A stretch of 64,000 bases of DNA from Lineus longissimus (Eukaryota > Nemertea > Pilidiophora > Heteronemertea > Lineidae). The notes beneath the pieces are model-generated. The model did not search any database. It was not told the origin of the DNA and saw only the letters and a list, made by a program, of their open reading frames with translations. A program made the translations under genes and the position numbers. The stretch is from positions 7,347,501-7,411,500 of the forward strand of contig NC_088325.1 of the NCBI RefSeq assembly GCF_910592395.1, read 5' to 3'. How positions within the stretch are numbered: position 1 is the first letter of the stretch; every line of letters starts with the position of its first letter. Below are positions 55,480-64,000 of this stretch, one piece after another.

Positions 55480-55539
55480 GTTGACTGTGCTTTAAGAGAG
55501 ACTGGCGCCATGCCTAGTCTCTCTTAAAGCACAGTCAAC
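55480..55539. repeat. Perfect 24-bp inverted repeat (GTTGACTGTGCTTTAAGAGA)
   Basis: Arms 55480-55503 and 55516-55539 are exact reverse complements around a 12-base centre containing GGCGCC. A copy of the left arm region without the right arm lies at 55128-55160, so the palindrome arose after, or was lost from, that copy. Confidence 0.92.
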
Positions 55540-55772
55540 AGACACCAACCCCCTCAGACTCAGAAACCACAAACGCCCAACCCTTCCTGCTACCTTAATA
55601 CTTCTGGATGTCAGATGACAATAATCTGTCATTGACAGTGGCTGTCACTGACACTGACCTGTGTCGCTGTCACCTTGCTATGGCTGGAACACAAGAAGAC
55701 ACTATGCGGTATCACAGGCCCCAATAGGGCCTACACATTATGTATAACAACCGACCTCAGCAGCCTCGGGCA

Positions 55773-56063
55773 TTAAATGCAATTGACATGGTTGGAACAG
55801 CTGTTTTTAACAAGTGGCATTTTAATATTCAGTTGGATGCAGATAGCCGGCTTCATGTGATAATCCGTATCGATAAAGTGATCACTGCAAAGTTTGGCCG
55901 AAGGCCCAGGCTTCCAACACTCCAAACGTTTGCACTTCCGAATCCACAGCTTCCTCCTCTCTCGTTCAACTGGCTTTGGAAATTCATGAAAATGGGTCCC
56001 ATCCGTCATTCGATTGTTCTTTGTGCTATCCTTGACACAATTCGGAGCCACACAATACACCAT
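55773..56063 (-). CDS. THAP-domain protein (transposon-associated)
   Basis: The minus strand starts at ATG 56063 and reads MVYCVAPNC with the first zinc pair C4/C9. W40 and 'KLCSDHF' supply C59 and H62, giving the C-x4-C...C-x2-H THAP zinc site; 'FHEFPK' has the usual proline. The C-terminal AVPTIF box is not present; the frame stops at 96 aa. THAP domains bind DNA in P-element, ISL2EU and related transposases, as well as in host regulators. The position about 300 bp inside the right TIR of the ISL2EU-like element suggests a first exon of its transposase. No downstream exon was identified. Confidence 0.78.
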   Translation of the reverse strand: MVYCVAPNCVKDSTKNNRMTDGTHFHEFPKPVERERRKLWIRKCKRLECWKPGPSAKLCSDHFIDTDYHMKPAICIQLNIKMPLVKNSCSNHVNCI

Positions 56064-56373
56064 AGTGAATGAAACACATTACTTCCAGGTGTGCATAATT
56101 AATTAAGGCCCTCCTGCTTTTATGATTGCATGACATGTACAGATGACCTGATCTACATCACAACTTTTGCTGAACCCGCCGCCTGGCTCTAACAAGCCAG
56201 TTGCTAGCCTGATCAGGTAATCAAGTTGTCAAACACATAATTGGCTATATCTTCAAAATTGATGGAGCTAATTGCATTTGGTTTTCTGTATTGTATAAAG
56301 TGTTAGGTACACTTTTGAAATCGTCTTACAGCAGAAAATGGCAAAAAACCTTGATATATGGCCTTTAAAGCAT

Positions 56374-57223
56374 TCATCCATTTCCGCAATTTTCCCCCTT
56401 TATTTTGGTTGTACTCTTTCACCTTACATTGTTAATCGCTCTTAATTTTTCTAAGTACCGTATGGGAATTCATCACGTGATACACGCCACATAATAACAA
56501 AACCGCCTCACCCGACCCAAGCACTGGGTAAAAGTAGCGCACAGCTCCCAATATGAATACCCGAGGCAAATATAAAATCCTGATTAACATTTCTTTACTG
56601 CAATAAAAACAGACTAACCACTGCAGATTAACAAGTAAGTGAGTGTTCCGGAACGAGTGGAGTCCGTGCGGAGGGTGTCGAAAAAACCCTAGGCGAACTA
56701 CTTCCTCCGTCTGGTGCTGCCACCCACTATGCTCGCGGCATTTGTTGTACTAGGTTTGTAACACACCATTGCCTCTTCACCATTCGCGAAATAGTTTGTC
56801 AAAATAAGTCGTGACCACTATGAAGAGTGGTGGAGTTAGATTTTTCCGGTCGTTTTTGCCAAAAACGCATAAAGTGTAAGTAATTTGGACGAAAATCATC
56901 CCCCCAAATCATCATGTTCGATTTGTAAACACTTGGGTCGGCGCAGAGTGCTCCACATCACACATGGACCTATTTTACGAATATCAAAATCAAGACAACA
57001 TCACAACCCCCAGACATATCATTTCATTTCACCCAAATTGCCCCGACCCCACAGTAAGCCAACACCCTAAAACAACCCGTGCCACGGGTGTTATGCTAGT
57101 TTAGAATAAAGAAAATGTAATATACATGTGAATGAAACGGCCAGAAGCCATTGTACTCACTGCATAGATATTTGGTGGTTAGGAATTCATCCTGGTTCAG
57201 AAACATGCTACATGTATAGTATA
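56374..57223. other. No recognised feature
   Basis: No supported exon, tandem or inverted repeat was found between the ISL2EU-like element and the mariner-type MITE. Confidence 0.4.
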
Positions 57224-57785
57224 CAGGGTGGTCCAGAAAAAATGCAACCGGACACTTCCACTACCAGGGGGTTAAAACCATTGAAACTGGTGAATGGGGA
57301 ATCTTTCTAGAAGAAGAATGATACCAAGATCGATCAATTTTATTCAGTAGTTTCTGTTGTAGAGACGTTTGTGAAGCATGGTTGGAGTCTCTTGGCCAAG
57401 TTCAATGCAGAAAAAACAGAACGCTTCTGTGGTAGGTTACAAACACCTCGGTTGTGTCCTGAGGCCTAGCTATGTTAACACGAACTTTCCTCAGTTGCAG
57501 ATGGTCACTAGGAACCTTATCGACATTATCTCATATCAGTATTATTACCTAACATTTAATCCACCTACTTACTGAGTTTGATTTACCGGGACAGTTCGAT
57601 TTTTCCAATGCGCGAATGAAACATGTCCGTGCTTCACAAAATAGGCTCTACGACAAAAACTACTGAACCAAATCGAGTGATCTTGGTATTATTCCTCTCC
57701 TAGAAAGATTCCCCATCCACTGGTATCAATGTTTTGACTCCCCTGGTAGTGGAATTATCCTTTGCATTTTTTCTGGACCACTCTG
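57224..57785. mobile_element. Mariner-type foldback MITE, ~150-bp arms
   Basis: The ends CAGGGTGGTCCAGAAAAAAT and the reverse complement of the right end (CAGAGTGGTCCAGAAAAAAT) match, and similarity continues for about 150 bp (through 'ggggaatctttctag' and 'gaagcatgg'). TA lies at 57222-57223 and 57786-57787. Start and duplication fit Tc1/mariner. The short centre between the arms has no transposase. Confidence 0.92.
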
Positions 57786-57789
57786 TATA

Positions 57790-58690
57790 TGTCAAACCAA
57801 AGTCAGTATAAAATGTGATGTGTCCTTGCTTGGAGTACCTACCATTAAAATAACATCGAGACAAGTCGCTAATAAGCGAGATATTGCACTTTCTACCTTT
57901 TTTAGTTTTAGCCTCCTGGTGGCCAAGTTAAGAATCAGATCAGACCGCAATTCAGTGTCAGAGGTAACATGAGTCATGTGTACCAAATTTCAAGTTCATA
58001 GCTTTAGTGGTTAAGAAACATGCCAGTCACACTCAAATGGCCACTTCACCACATTTGACCTATGTGACCTTGAAAATGAGGTCAAATCAAAAACCCGTAT
58101 GATATGCGATTCTTTGATAGGAGTACCTACCATAAAGATATCATCAAAAACAAGTCAGTAATAAGCAAGATATTGCACTTCTTACCTTTTTTAGTTTTGG
58201 CCCCTGGTGGCCCAGGTGAGAATCAGATTAGACTGAAATTCAGTGTCGGCGGTTATACGACATAGGGAGTCATGTGTACCAAATTTCAAGTTGATAGCTT
58301 TAGCCTTTAAGAAACGTGTCATACTTACACTCAAATGGCCAATTTAAACCATTTGACCTCTGTGACCTTGAAAAATAGGTCAAATAAAAAACCGTATGAT
58401 ATGTGATGTAACCATGCTAGGAGAACCTACCATAAAAATACTATTGAAAACAAGTCTTTCTTAAGAGAGATATCACACATTGTAGGTTTCAACTTCTGGC
58501 CCCCTGGTGGCCAGGTCAAGAATCAGATCAGACCGAAATTCATTGTCAGAGGTCACCTGACCTGGGGGGTCCTGTGTAGAAAGTTTCAAGTTCATACCCC
58601 TAGCGGTTAAGAAATGTGCTGCTGTTTTTGAAACAGGATACGACAACGGACACTGCGGTGTTGTAAAGACTCCCTCACGGTGAGCCAAAA
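57790..58690 (+). repeat. Tandem-core family copy with three units
   Basis: Units with 'gacctatgtgaccttgaaaa' (58057) and 'gacctctgtgaccttgaaaa' (58355), period 298, follow a partial unit at 57800-58020. All have 'cc.cctggtggcc.aggt' and 'agattgcacttt'-type words. The end 'acgacaacggacactgcggt' plus 'ctcacggtgagccaaaaaa' is a worn microsatellite/hairpin tail. The orientation is the same as at 21.9-23.5 kb. Confidence 0.85.
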
Positions 58691-58885
58691 AAACATACAA
58701 ACGCATTGCTCATGGGCAATCCGCTTTTAATACAGAGCGACGCTCTGAAAGGGCACTCTTTTTCTACCACTACAGTCCGTTTGAAGGGTATGGATTTCAC
58801 CAGGGTTTTGAAATATCGTGGGGCGGAGTATATTGAAAACTACTGGTTATGTCAGGATGCTTGCATGCAGACTTCCCTAACTATA

Positions 58886-59490
58886 GGGCCGTTTAGATGA
58901 CATGAAAAAAACCACATGCGATCCGATTGAATCTGAATGCGGTTTAAATTTTTCTTGTCTGAATGCAAAATGATCCGGATCAATGTGGTCCCATCTTGAT
59001 TAAAAGAAAACCATCAATCGAGGTAGTTTTAATCTGGATACATCAGGATCAATAGCTTCGTCTAAACCCAAATGGATACCCAATCCGGATTCATTCTACC
59101 TGGGCGCATGCGCACTAACGTGTGTGTTGCTACTTGAAACTATTTGCGTTGCATGAGAATTGTGTTTTTGGCGCAGAGAGTGAGATTGTGAGTTGAAGTG
59201 TTTTTTTCACAGACTAATTTGAGAGTTTTTCAGTCAAGTTATGGCTAAGGCAGATCGGTTTACGGATAGCGATGTGTTCGATCCCGCGAAGAAATGCTGT
59301 GCAAGTACCAAACCAATTCTTTTACACCTCCACAACCAACAGGTATTGGAGAGTTCCATAGCTATAGAAATGAGCCTGGATTGCGCTGATCGTCTAAATG
59401 CGAGCAATTTTCGAGACCTGAATGTGGTTCAATCGGATCGCATCCGGATCCAATCCGAATGTGGTTTTTTCGCCTGCCGTCTAAATGGTC
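58886..59490 (+). mobile_element. CATTTAGACG-type TIR element, long copy
   Basis: The left end GGGCCGTTTAGATGACATGA and the reverse complement of the right end (GACCATTTAGACGGCAGGCG) are followed on both sides by 'aaaaaccacat' and 'gatccgat' words. Compared with 50361-50632, this copy has about 340 extra central bases. They hold a start MAKADRFTDSDVFDPAKKCC (ATG 59241), perhaps the first codons of a lost transposon gene. The short copy is then a deletion derivative. The superfamily is uncertain; no clear duplication at this site. Confidence 0.8.
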
Positions 59491-59644
59491 TTTATATTTC
59501 ATGCCCTGTCTATTGCAATCAAGCGACAAACAATTTCCTTGTAATTTACACCATTTTCCCCCTGGTGAGAAGAATTTTAGTCGAAAAGTGTGTGTTTTCT
59601 GTATAGGGCATTTCCGTGGCTGTTCTTTCTCATAGCCTTATTTG

Positions 59645-59765
59645 AATTGCGTAGGCCTTACGATTACAAGATGTCCACCCATGTTAACAGATGAAGGGAC
59701 AGGCACCAAAATGAATAGTTATTTCACCAGCTCTGGTGACCTTTCGACGGCTGAGCTAATAATGA
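59645..59765 (+). repeat. Dispersed tail repeat, copy 3
   Basis: 'gtaggccttacgattacaag', 'gaagggacaggcac', 'caccagctctggtgacc' and 'ggctgagctaataat' occur in the order seen at 33190-33345. Confidence 0.6.
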
Positions 59766-59859
59766 GGTTTTCAAAGGTATTTGAATGCTTCTACATTTTG
59801 CACCAGTTATGGTTGCCTCACCATGACCGCTGAATTCAAAGCAAGGCCTTGTTGGCCTA

Positions 59860-60415
59860 TAGAGGTTCTTCACATGACGTCCATCCTGACTCTGCGTTTG
59901 CCTCACCACTATCGAGTTCCACAAACCCATGATGGATTCCATTGATTTTCCTGTTTTCTCGGCATGCTCTCAGCGTGTGCACCAATCACAGCGCTGATAT
60001 AAGAACATAAAGAGGGCAAAGGTTAATGCCGATTGCAGGTGTTCAACCTTGATGCCTGTTTTGAAAATTGTCCAACTAATGCAAATGTAGTGCATTTTTT
60101 AGAATCAAGGGTTGTAGGCTGTCGGATACTACTGCAGTTGCTGAGATTGTTCCGTAAGAGATGTTCTGATTGGTCCTAAATCGAGACTACTAGCCTCGGC
60201 TAAAAAACAGCTTCTGAGGCAGACAATGTCAAGGGTTCGGGTAGGTGATTTGGCAATCTCAAAACATTGCGGGTCAAAATACGTGAGGTCACGACGTACA
60301 TTTCAACGGCCACCTGCCAACGCATTATCTTTACGTCGTGACAATGTGTGACGGCCAATATGGCAGTGCAAAACAATTGGCAACGTCATCATGTGACGTC
60401 AGTGAAGAACCTCTA
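59860..60415. mobile_element. 556-bp MITE (TIR TAGAGGTTCTTCAC, TA duplication)
   Basis: The TIR at 59860-59873 is the exact reverse complement of 60402-60415, and similarity goes on through 'gacgtc'. TA precedes (59858-59859) and follows (60416-60417). No ORF is present. It lies 43 bp before the PIF/Harbinger left end. Confidence 0.87.
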
Positions 60416-60700
60416 TAGTACATGATACACTGTTAAGTGCAGTTCATAATAAATCCTGGGCGGACCGCATAGAAACTCCGATAGCGCTAACAGGGCCTAT
60501 CGGCGATTTAAGGATCCGCCGATAGGCACTATCCCGCATAGAATCTCCGGTACGTAACAACGTTGTTAGGGCAGCCGCATATAAAGTTTGTTAGGCTATC
60601 GGAGGACATATCGATAGGCGCTGGTAGGTCAATTCAGTAAAGGTGATCGGGACCACCTTTAGTGCGCTGTTAGTTGAGGTCTTGCTTCGAGGCGGGCAAG

Positions 60701-61869
60701 ATGTGGCGAGTCGAAGCCAACATCGCGGTGGAGGAACAGCTTCAATACGGAGGAATTGATGTTATGAGAACATTCAAACAAAGAATAAACCCATTTGAAC
60801 AGTACCGAGAGGGTGAATTCTTCGATAAATACCATTTCCCTAAAGAGATATTTGGTGGACTTGTGGGCATACTGGAACCAAGCTTAGAACGTTTCAGCCA
60901 CAGGTACATATCCCATACATTGATACATGTATGCTCCATTTTATCATAGTATGCGATGAACACAAATTTCCTATACACCATTCTATGAGAAGTGCTAAAA
61001 CTGTTGCCTGTTGTTTTTCCAGGTCAAAGGCGCTAGAACCTTCTCACCAATTGTGTACCGCAGTGCGGTACTTTGCCCAAGGAGGATTTCTGCCTATGAT
61101 TGCCGACGTACATGGGATGTCGAACCGTAGCGCAAGCAACTGTATCCATACCATTATCCATCGGATCGACACTTTCATACAGTGGCCGGATGCTGATGAA
61201 ATCACTCTAGCAAAACAAGCATTCTATGAACGTGGGCGTGGCTTTCCTTGCATCGCAGGATTAATAGATGGAAGTCATGTTGAAGTTATTGGTCCGCACA
61301 GACCTGCAATTGAGGCGGCATTCGTTAACCGTGGCGGTTGGCATTCGATCAACACTCAGATAGTCTGTGGCCCTGACTTAAAGATATTCGACTTGGATGC
61401 AAGGTGGCCGGGGTCTAGCCACGATTCATTCATCCTACAGAATTCCCATGCATGGGATTGCTTCGAGAATGGCTTGGTACCGGACAGTTGGATTCTTGGG
61501 GACTCTGGATACCCTCTAAAAAAGTGGCTTCTTACACCATATGCAACTCCAGGCAATAATGGTCAAAATTGTTACAATAGGGCTCACAAAAGTATTCGAT
61601 CAGCAATTGAAAGGTGCAACGGAGTCTGGAAGATGCGATGGCGATGTCTGACAAAGCCTATCATGTTTCAGCCAGCAAGAGAATCACGGATTATTGCAGC
61701 ATGTGGTGCACTTCATAATTTCGCAATTCAACAAAGGGTACCTTTTAATCAAGTGATTGATCAAAATGTGATGAATGCCATGGAAGTAGATGCCGGCCAT
61801 GCGATAATCCGGGACAACAATGAGGGGATAAGAGCTCGGAATGAACTAGTTCGTCGGGTTTTCGAATAA
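60701..61869 (+). CDS. PIF/Harbinger DDE transposase (HARBI1-like), two exons
   Basis: Exon 1 is 60701-60903 and exon 2 61023-61869, with an intron of 119 bp bounded by CAG|GTACAT and TTTTTCCAG|GTC. The splice joins ...SHR/SKALEP in phase 2. The product is 349 aa, the same length as vertebrate HARBI1. A helix-turn-helix-like stretch ('MSNRSASNCIHTIIHRI') precedes the catalytic core. D150 lies in 'GLIDGSHV', D228 in 'LGDSGYPL' and E264 in 'AIERCNGVW' (D35E spacing). No stop or frameshift is present. The ATG at 60701 is the first methionine in the open frame. The enzyme would cut at the terminal repeats; Harbinger transposases act in the nucleus with a Myb/SANT partner. Confidence 0.93.
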
Positions 61870-62277
61870 TTTGAAATAATTTTTAAAACTATGTGTGAGA
61901 ATTTATTGATTGTACCTGACATTACACATTAAAAACTGAAATAATGAAATAAATTTTGACAAATTCTTGCTGACAGATAACAATAAGATCAAAACAAACA
62001 CGCAATTAATTTCAGCTCGGGTAATTTACTTTTTGTAGCAATGACACTGTAAAGGAAAGTGTACAAGGGCCACAATACAGAATTTGTCTGCAAGCCTCCG
62101 ATTGAGGTTTTCCGGATTATGTCACGACAGATATATGTGATAATTTTGACATTCAATACAGTAAGGCTTTAAATTATTTTTCGTTCCCAATAATTGGCGA
62201 TACCGTTCAATAAGAATTAAAATAAAATGCACACGTCAGAACCACACCTGTGTAACTATGTGTTAGTCGTTATTCAT

Positions 62278-63722
62278 TTATTCCCCACACATGATGCAGT
62301 TCATCTTAATCCTCAGAACAGTCGTCATTTTAGTTGTTTTCAAAAGAGTGATAAGGTTGCCACAATGGAGCAGGCTGCAACTGAGATATTCCGTTGTATT
62401 TGGGGTACCTTGTGAGGCAGAAGATGTTGTTGGCCGAGTCTTTTTTTCCGACCTCAAAATAGCTAACTTATCCTTGTAATATGATTCCTTCAATTCGAAA
62501 AACTTTCTCTTCAGTTTCAATTTCTTTTCCTCAATTTTCAACATTTCCTCGTAGTACTCGCTAGCAGTGACTGTAGGTTTTGAAGGCCCATGTTCCTTGC
62601 GACTTTTATGGATCTCCCGCCAATTCATACTGCGTGATTCTCGCTGAGATTTCAAGGATGAGGTACTAGAAGCCCGCGGTCCTTCGTTGCCTGCAGGAGA
62701 TGATGAAAGTGAGTGCCCAGGATCCACATCATCATCGTCGTCGTCATGAAATCACTCCCGTCATCATCACCCAAGTGCGCTGACGACGTCGAGGCTGAAC
62801 CAAACTTCTTTTGGTTGCAGCCAATCTCATCAGAAGCGAATCCTCCTTCAATTCCTGAAACAAAATGTGATACGGTTAAAACAGAAAATAAGTTTTTATA
62901 TTAAAATCTTATGAGGTTCAGGTAACACTTAACAGCTTGGGATATTAACTTTGAAACACGCTTCATTTTCACTAAAAGGCCCGAGCTTTTATTCATTTAA
63001 AAAAAATATTGAAATATTTAATCTACAGTATGATTAAAAAAAAACGAAACCCAGATCCAAGGGTTAATATGTTGAAAACTGCTGACGATAAAATTATAAG
63101 ATATACATCATCCAAAATGTATTGGTCTACTCTTTTCAATGCTACCAATGTCACATATCTGCTTTCACGGTTCGTTTTTTTTAAATCACCCTGTGTTGTC
63201 GCGCGCATTGATGGAGGCTATGTTATGCATGTGACACGCTTCTCGACCTCCCGCGCATAATTTGATATAATATTTATTTTAAGAAAAACTATAGAACATT
63301 AAAACAATGCAAGCAATACAAAACCCACCTGCAACTTGCTCTGGGGGGAGAATAGCGTAAACCAGCTTTTCATACTCGTTGAGGATGCTTTCAGGATCGT
63401 CATCATCTGCGTACGGGTTTTCGCCACTGTCTTCACGGATTCTTTAAGTCTGTTGTGAAGATATGCAGCAACTTTTGCTTTCACTTCTCTTTTGACCGCT
63501 TGCCACCTATCCTTGATGCCGTCTAGACTGCGTTTGGTGACACCCACAGCATGCATTAACTTGATGAAGAATATCCGCGAAAATCACTGTTTTATCCTTT
63601 TGTGAAATTGTTGACGAATGTTTTGCTGTCAGGATGTTGTTGTGCTTACAAAACAAGCGGGTAATTACCCGCTTTTCCTCCACCGAATAATCGGGAGCCC
63701 TTGTACGTTTTGTCTTGGACAT
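62278..63722 (-). pseudogene. Myb/SANT-like partner of the Harbinger transposase (frameshifted)
   Basis: The minus strand starts at ATG 63722 (MSKTKRTRAPDYSVEEKR). A Myb/SANT-like domain is readable to 'KDRWQAVKREVKAKV'. A GCATGCAT tetranucleotide duplication (63549-63556) shifts the frame in the third helix. A second shift lies between about 63470 and 63440, after which 'YADDDDPESILNEYEKLVY' and 'ILPPEQVAG' are read. The intron is 62855-63328 (GTGGG...TTTCAG). Exon 2 continues 'IEGGFASDEIGC', shifts again near 62745 in an Asp-rich tract, and ends with a charged coiled coil ('KIEEKKLKLKRKFFELKES'). The protein normally brings the transposase to the nucleus and to TIRs. Confidence 0.85.
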
Positions 63723-64000
63723 GTTTGACGGTCCTACCGCGAGACACATGCAACAACTACTGCGAAAAAGGCGCGTGTTTGAACCCCATGCACACCAAAA
63801 TAAACAGACATAAAAAGCACAACAATAGATCTTATGGTAATGGACATCAACCTTGGGCCAGGCAAATGGTCTCGTAACACTACCGATAGTCTGACAGAAG
63901 GCTTCACTAACAACATCTTAACAGCGTTTCTATGCGGTCAATATTTTGGCGCTGTTAGGACAACTAACACGGCTTCACTATCGGAGTTTCTATGCGGTCG

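Larger units (their letters stand above)
51791..56371. mobile_element. Candidate ISL2EU-like DNA transposon (4.6 kb)
   Basis: The left end GTTTAAAGGCCATATATCAA (to GGTTT) is the inverse of the right end (GCTTTAAAGGCCATATATCA to AGGTTT as reverse complement), with one gap. The dinucleotide AT flanks both sides (51789-51790, 56372-56373). A THAP domain near the right end (minus strand) and an acidic leader near the left end (plus strand) fit the ISL2EU group, whose members carry THAP-type transposases and accessory proteins with AT duplications. I found no DDE or YqaJ core, so coding is largely lost. A second TIR element (53961-55240) is nested inside. The identification is inference from ends plus THAP. 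Confidence 0.65.
60459..64000. mobile_element. PIF/Harbinger transposon, nearly complete
   Basis: The left end (60459 onward: GGGCGGACCGCATAGAAACT, then CCGATAG) is mirrored by the last bases of the window (reverse complement CGACCGCATAGAAACTCCGA then TAG). The core word CCGCATAGAA.CTCCG occurs again at about 60535 and, inverted, at about 63925, as subterminal binding-site-like repeats. Two convergent genes lie between: DDE transposase on plus, Myb/SANT-like on minus. The right duplication is outside the window. Only the transposase gene looks intact. Confidence 0.9.

Overview
This is a 64 kb piece of an animal nuclear genome, most likely a marine invertebrate (mollusc, brachiopod, echinoderm/hemichordate or amphioxus type; I cannot choose between them from sequence alone). 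The reasons are AT-rich DNA full of decayed transposable elements, spliced exons with GT-AG introns, and Penelope-like, BEL/Pao, CR1/L2-type, DIRS-like, PIF/Harbinger and ISL2EU-like elements side by side. I found no operons, bacterial genes, rRNA, tRNA or CRISPR. Almost every protein-like stretch belongs to a mobile element, and most carry frameshifts or stops. Some single-base frameshifts could be draft-assembly errors rather than true decay.

Layout. 1-1.5 kb: the end of a 68-bp minisatellite with a 410-bp higher-order period. 2.7-5.4 kb: a minus-strand LINE split by an 806-bp DNA element with a 6-bp target duplication and a large internal palindrome. 5.4-6.2 kb: an LTR-like block. 6.9-7.5 kb: a nested foldback element. 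8.3-19.6 kb: a Penelope-like element (PLE) whose RT half (17.8-19.2 kb, minus) and GIY-YIG nuclease half (8.36-8.83 kb, minus) are separated by a complete but decayed 8.9-kb BEL/Pao retrotransposon. The BEL insertion is bounded by a perfect 5-bp duplication (TGCTG). The BEL element is itself hit by a 526-bp DNA element in its protease gene and by about 1.37 kb in one LTR. 20.2-23.5 kb: a foldback element and a tandem-core element ending in a GACGAC microsatellite plus hairpin.

23.8-30.1 kb: an eleven-exon pseudogene of an unnamed family that combines cysteine/histidine-rich regions, a 'SDNAGCYHN' RNase-H-like block and a C-terminal C2H2 finger. It keeps excellent splice sites despite stops and frameshifts. 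Its 3' end abuts a LINE fragment. 30.7-47 kb is mostly unrecognised DNA with LINE, L2-like and DIRS-like fragments, tail repeats, minisatellites and one possible short host-type terminal exon pair (43.0-43.6 kb, minus).

47.4-48.3 kb: a second PLE nuclease fragment between inverted repeats. 48.6-49.9 kb: a minus-strand LINE endonuclease/RT piece with a pogo-type MITE. 51.8-56.4 kb: a candidate ISL2EU-like transposon (TA-rich TIRs, AT target duplication) with a THAP-domain gene and an acidic P2X7-C-like leader, hit by a further TIR element. 57.2-57.8 kb and 59.9-60.4 kb: TA-flanked MITEs. 60.46-64.0 kb: an almost complete PIF/Harbinger transposon with an apparently intact two-exon DDE transposase (349 aa) and a convergent, frameshifted Myb/SANT-like partner. 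The window stops at its right terminal repeat.
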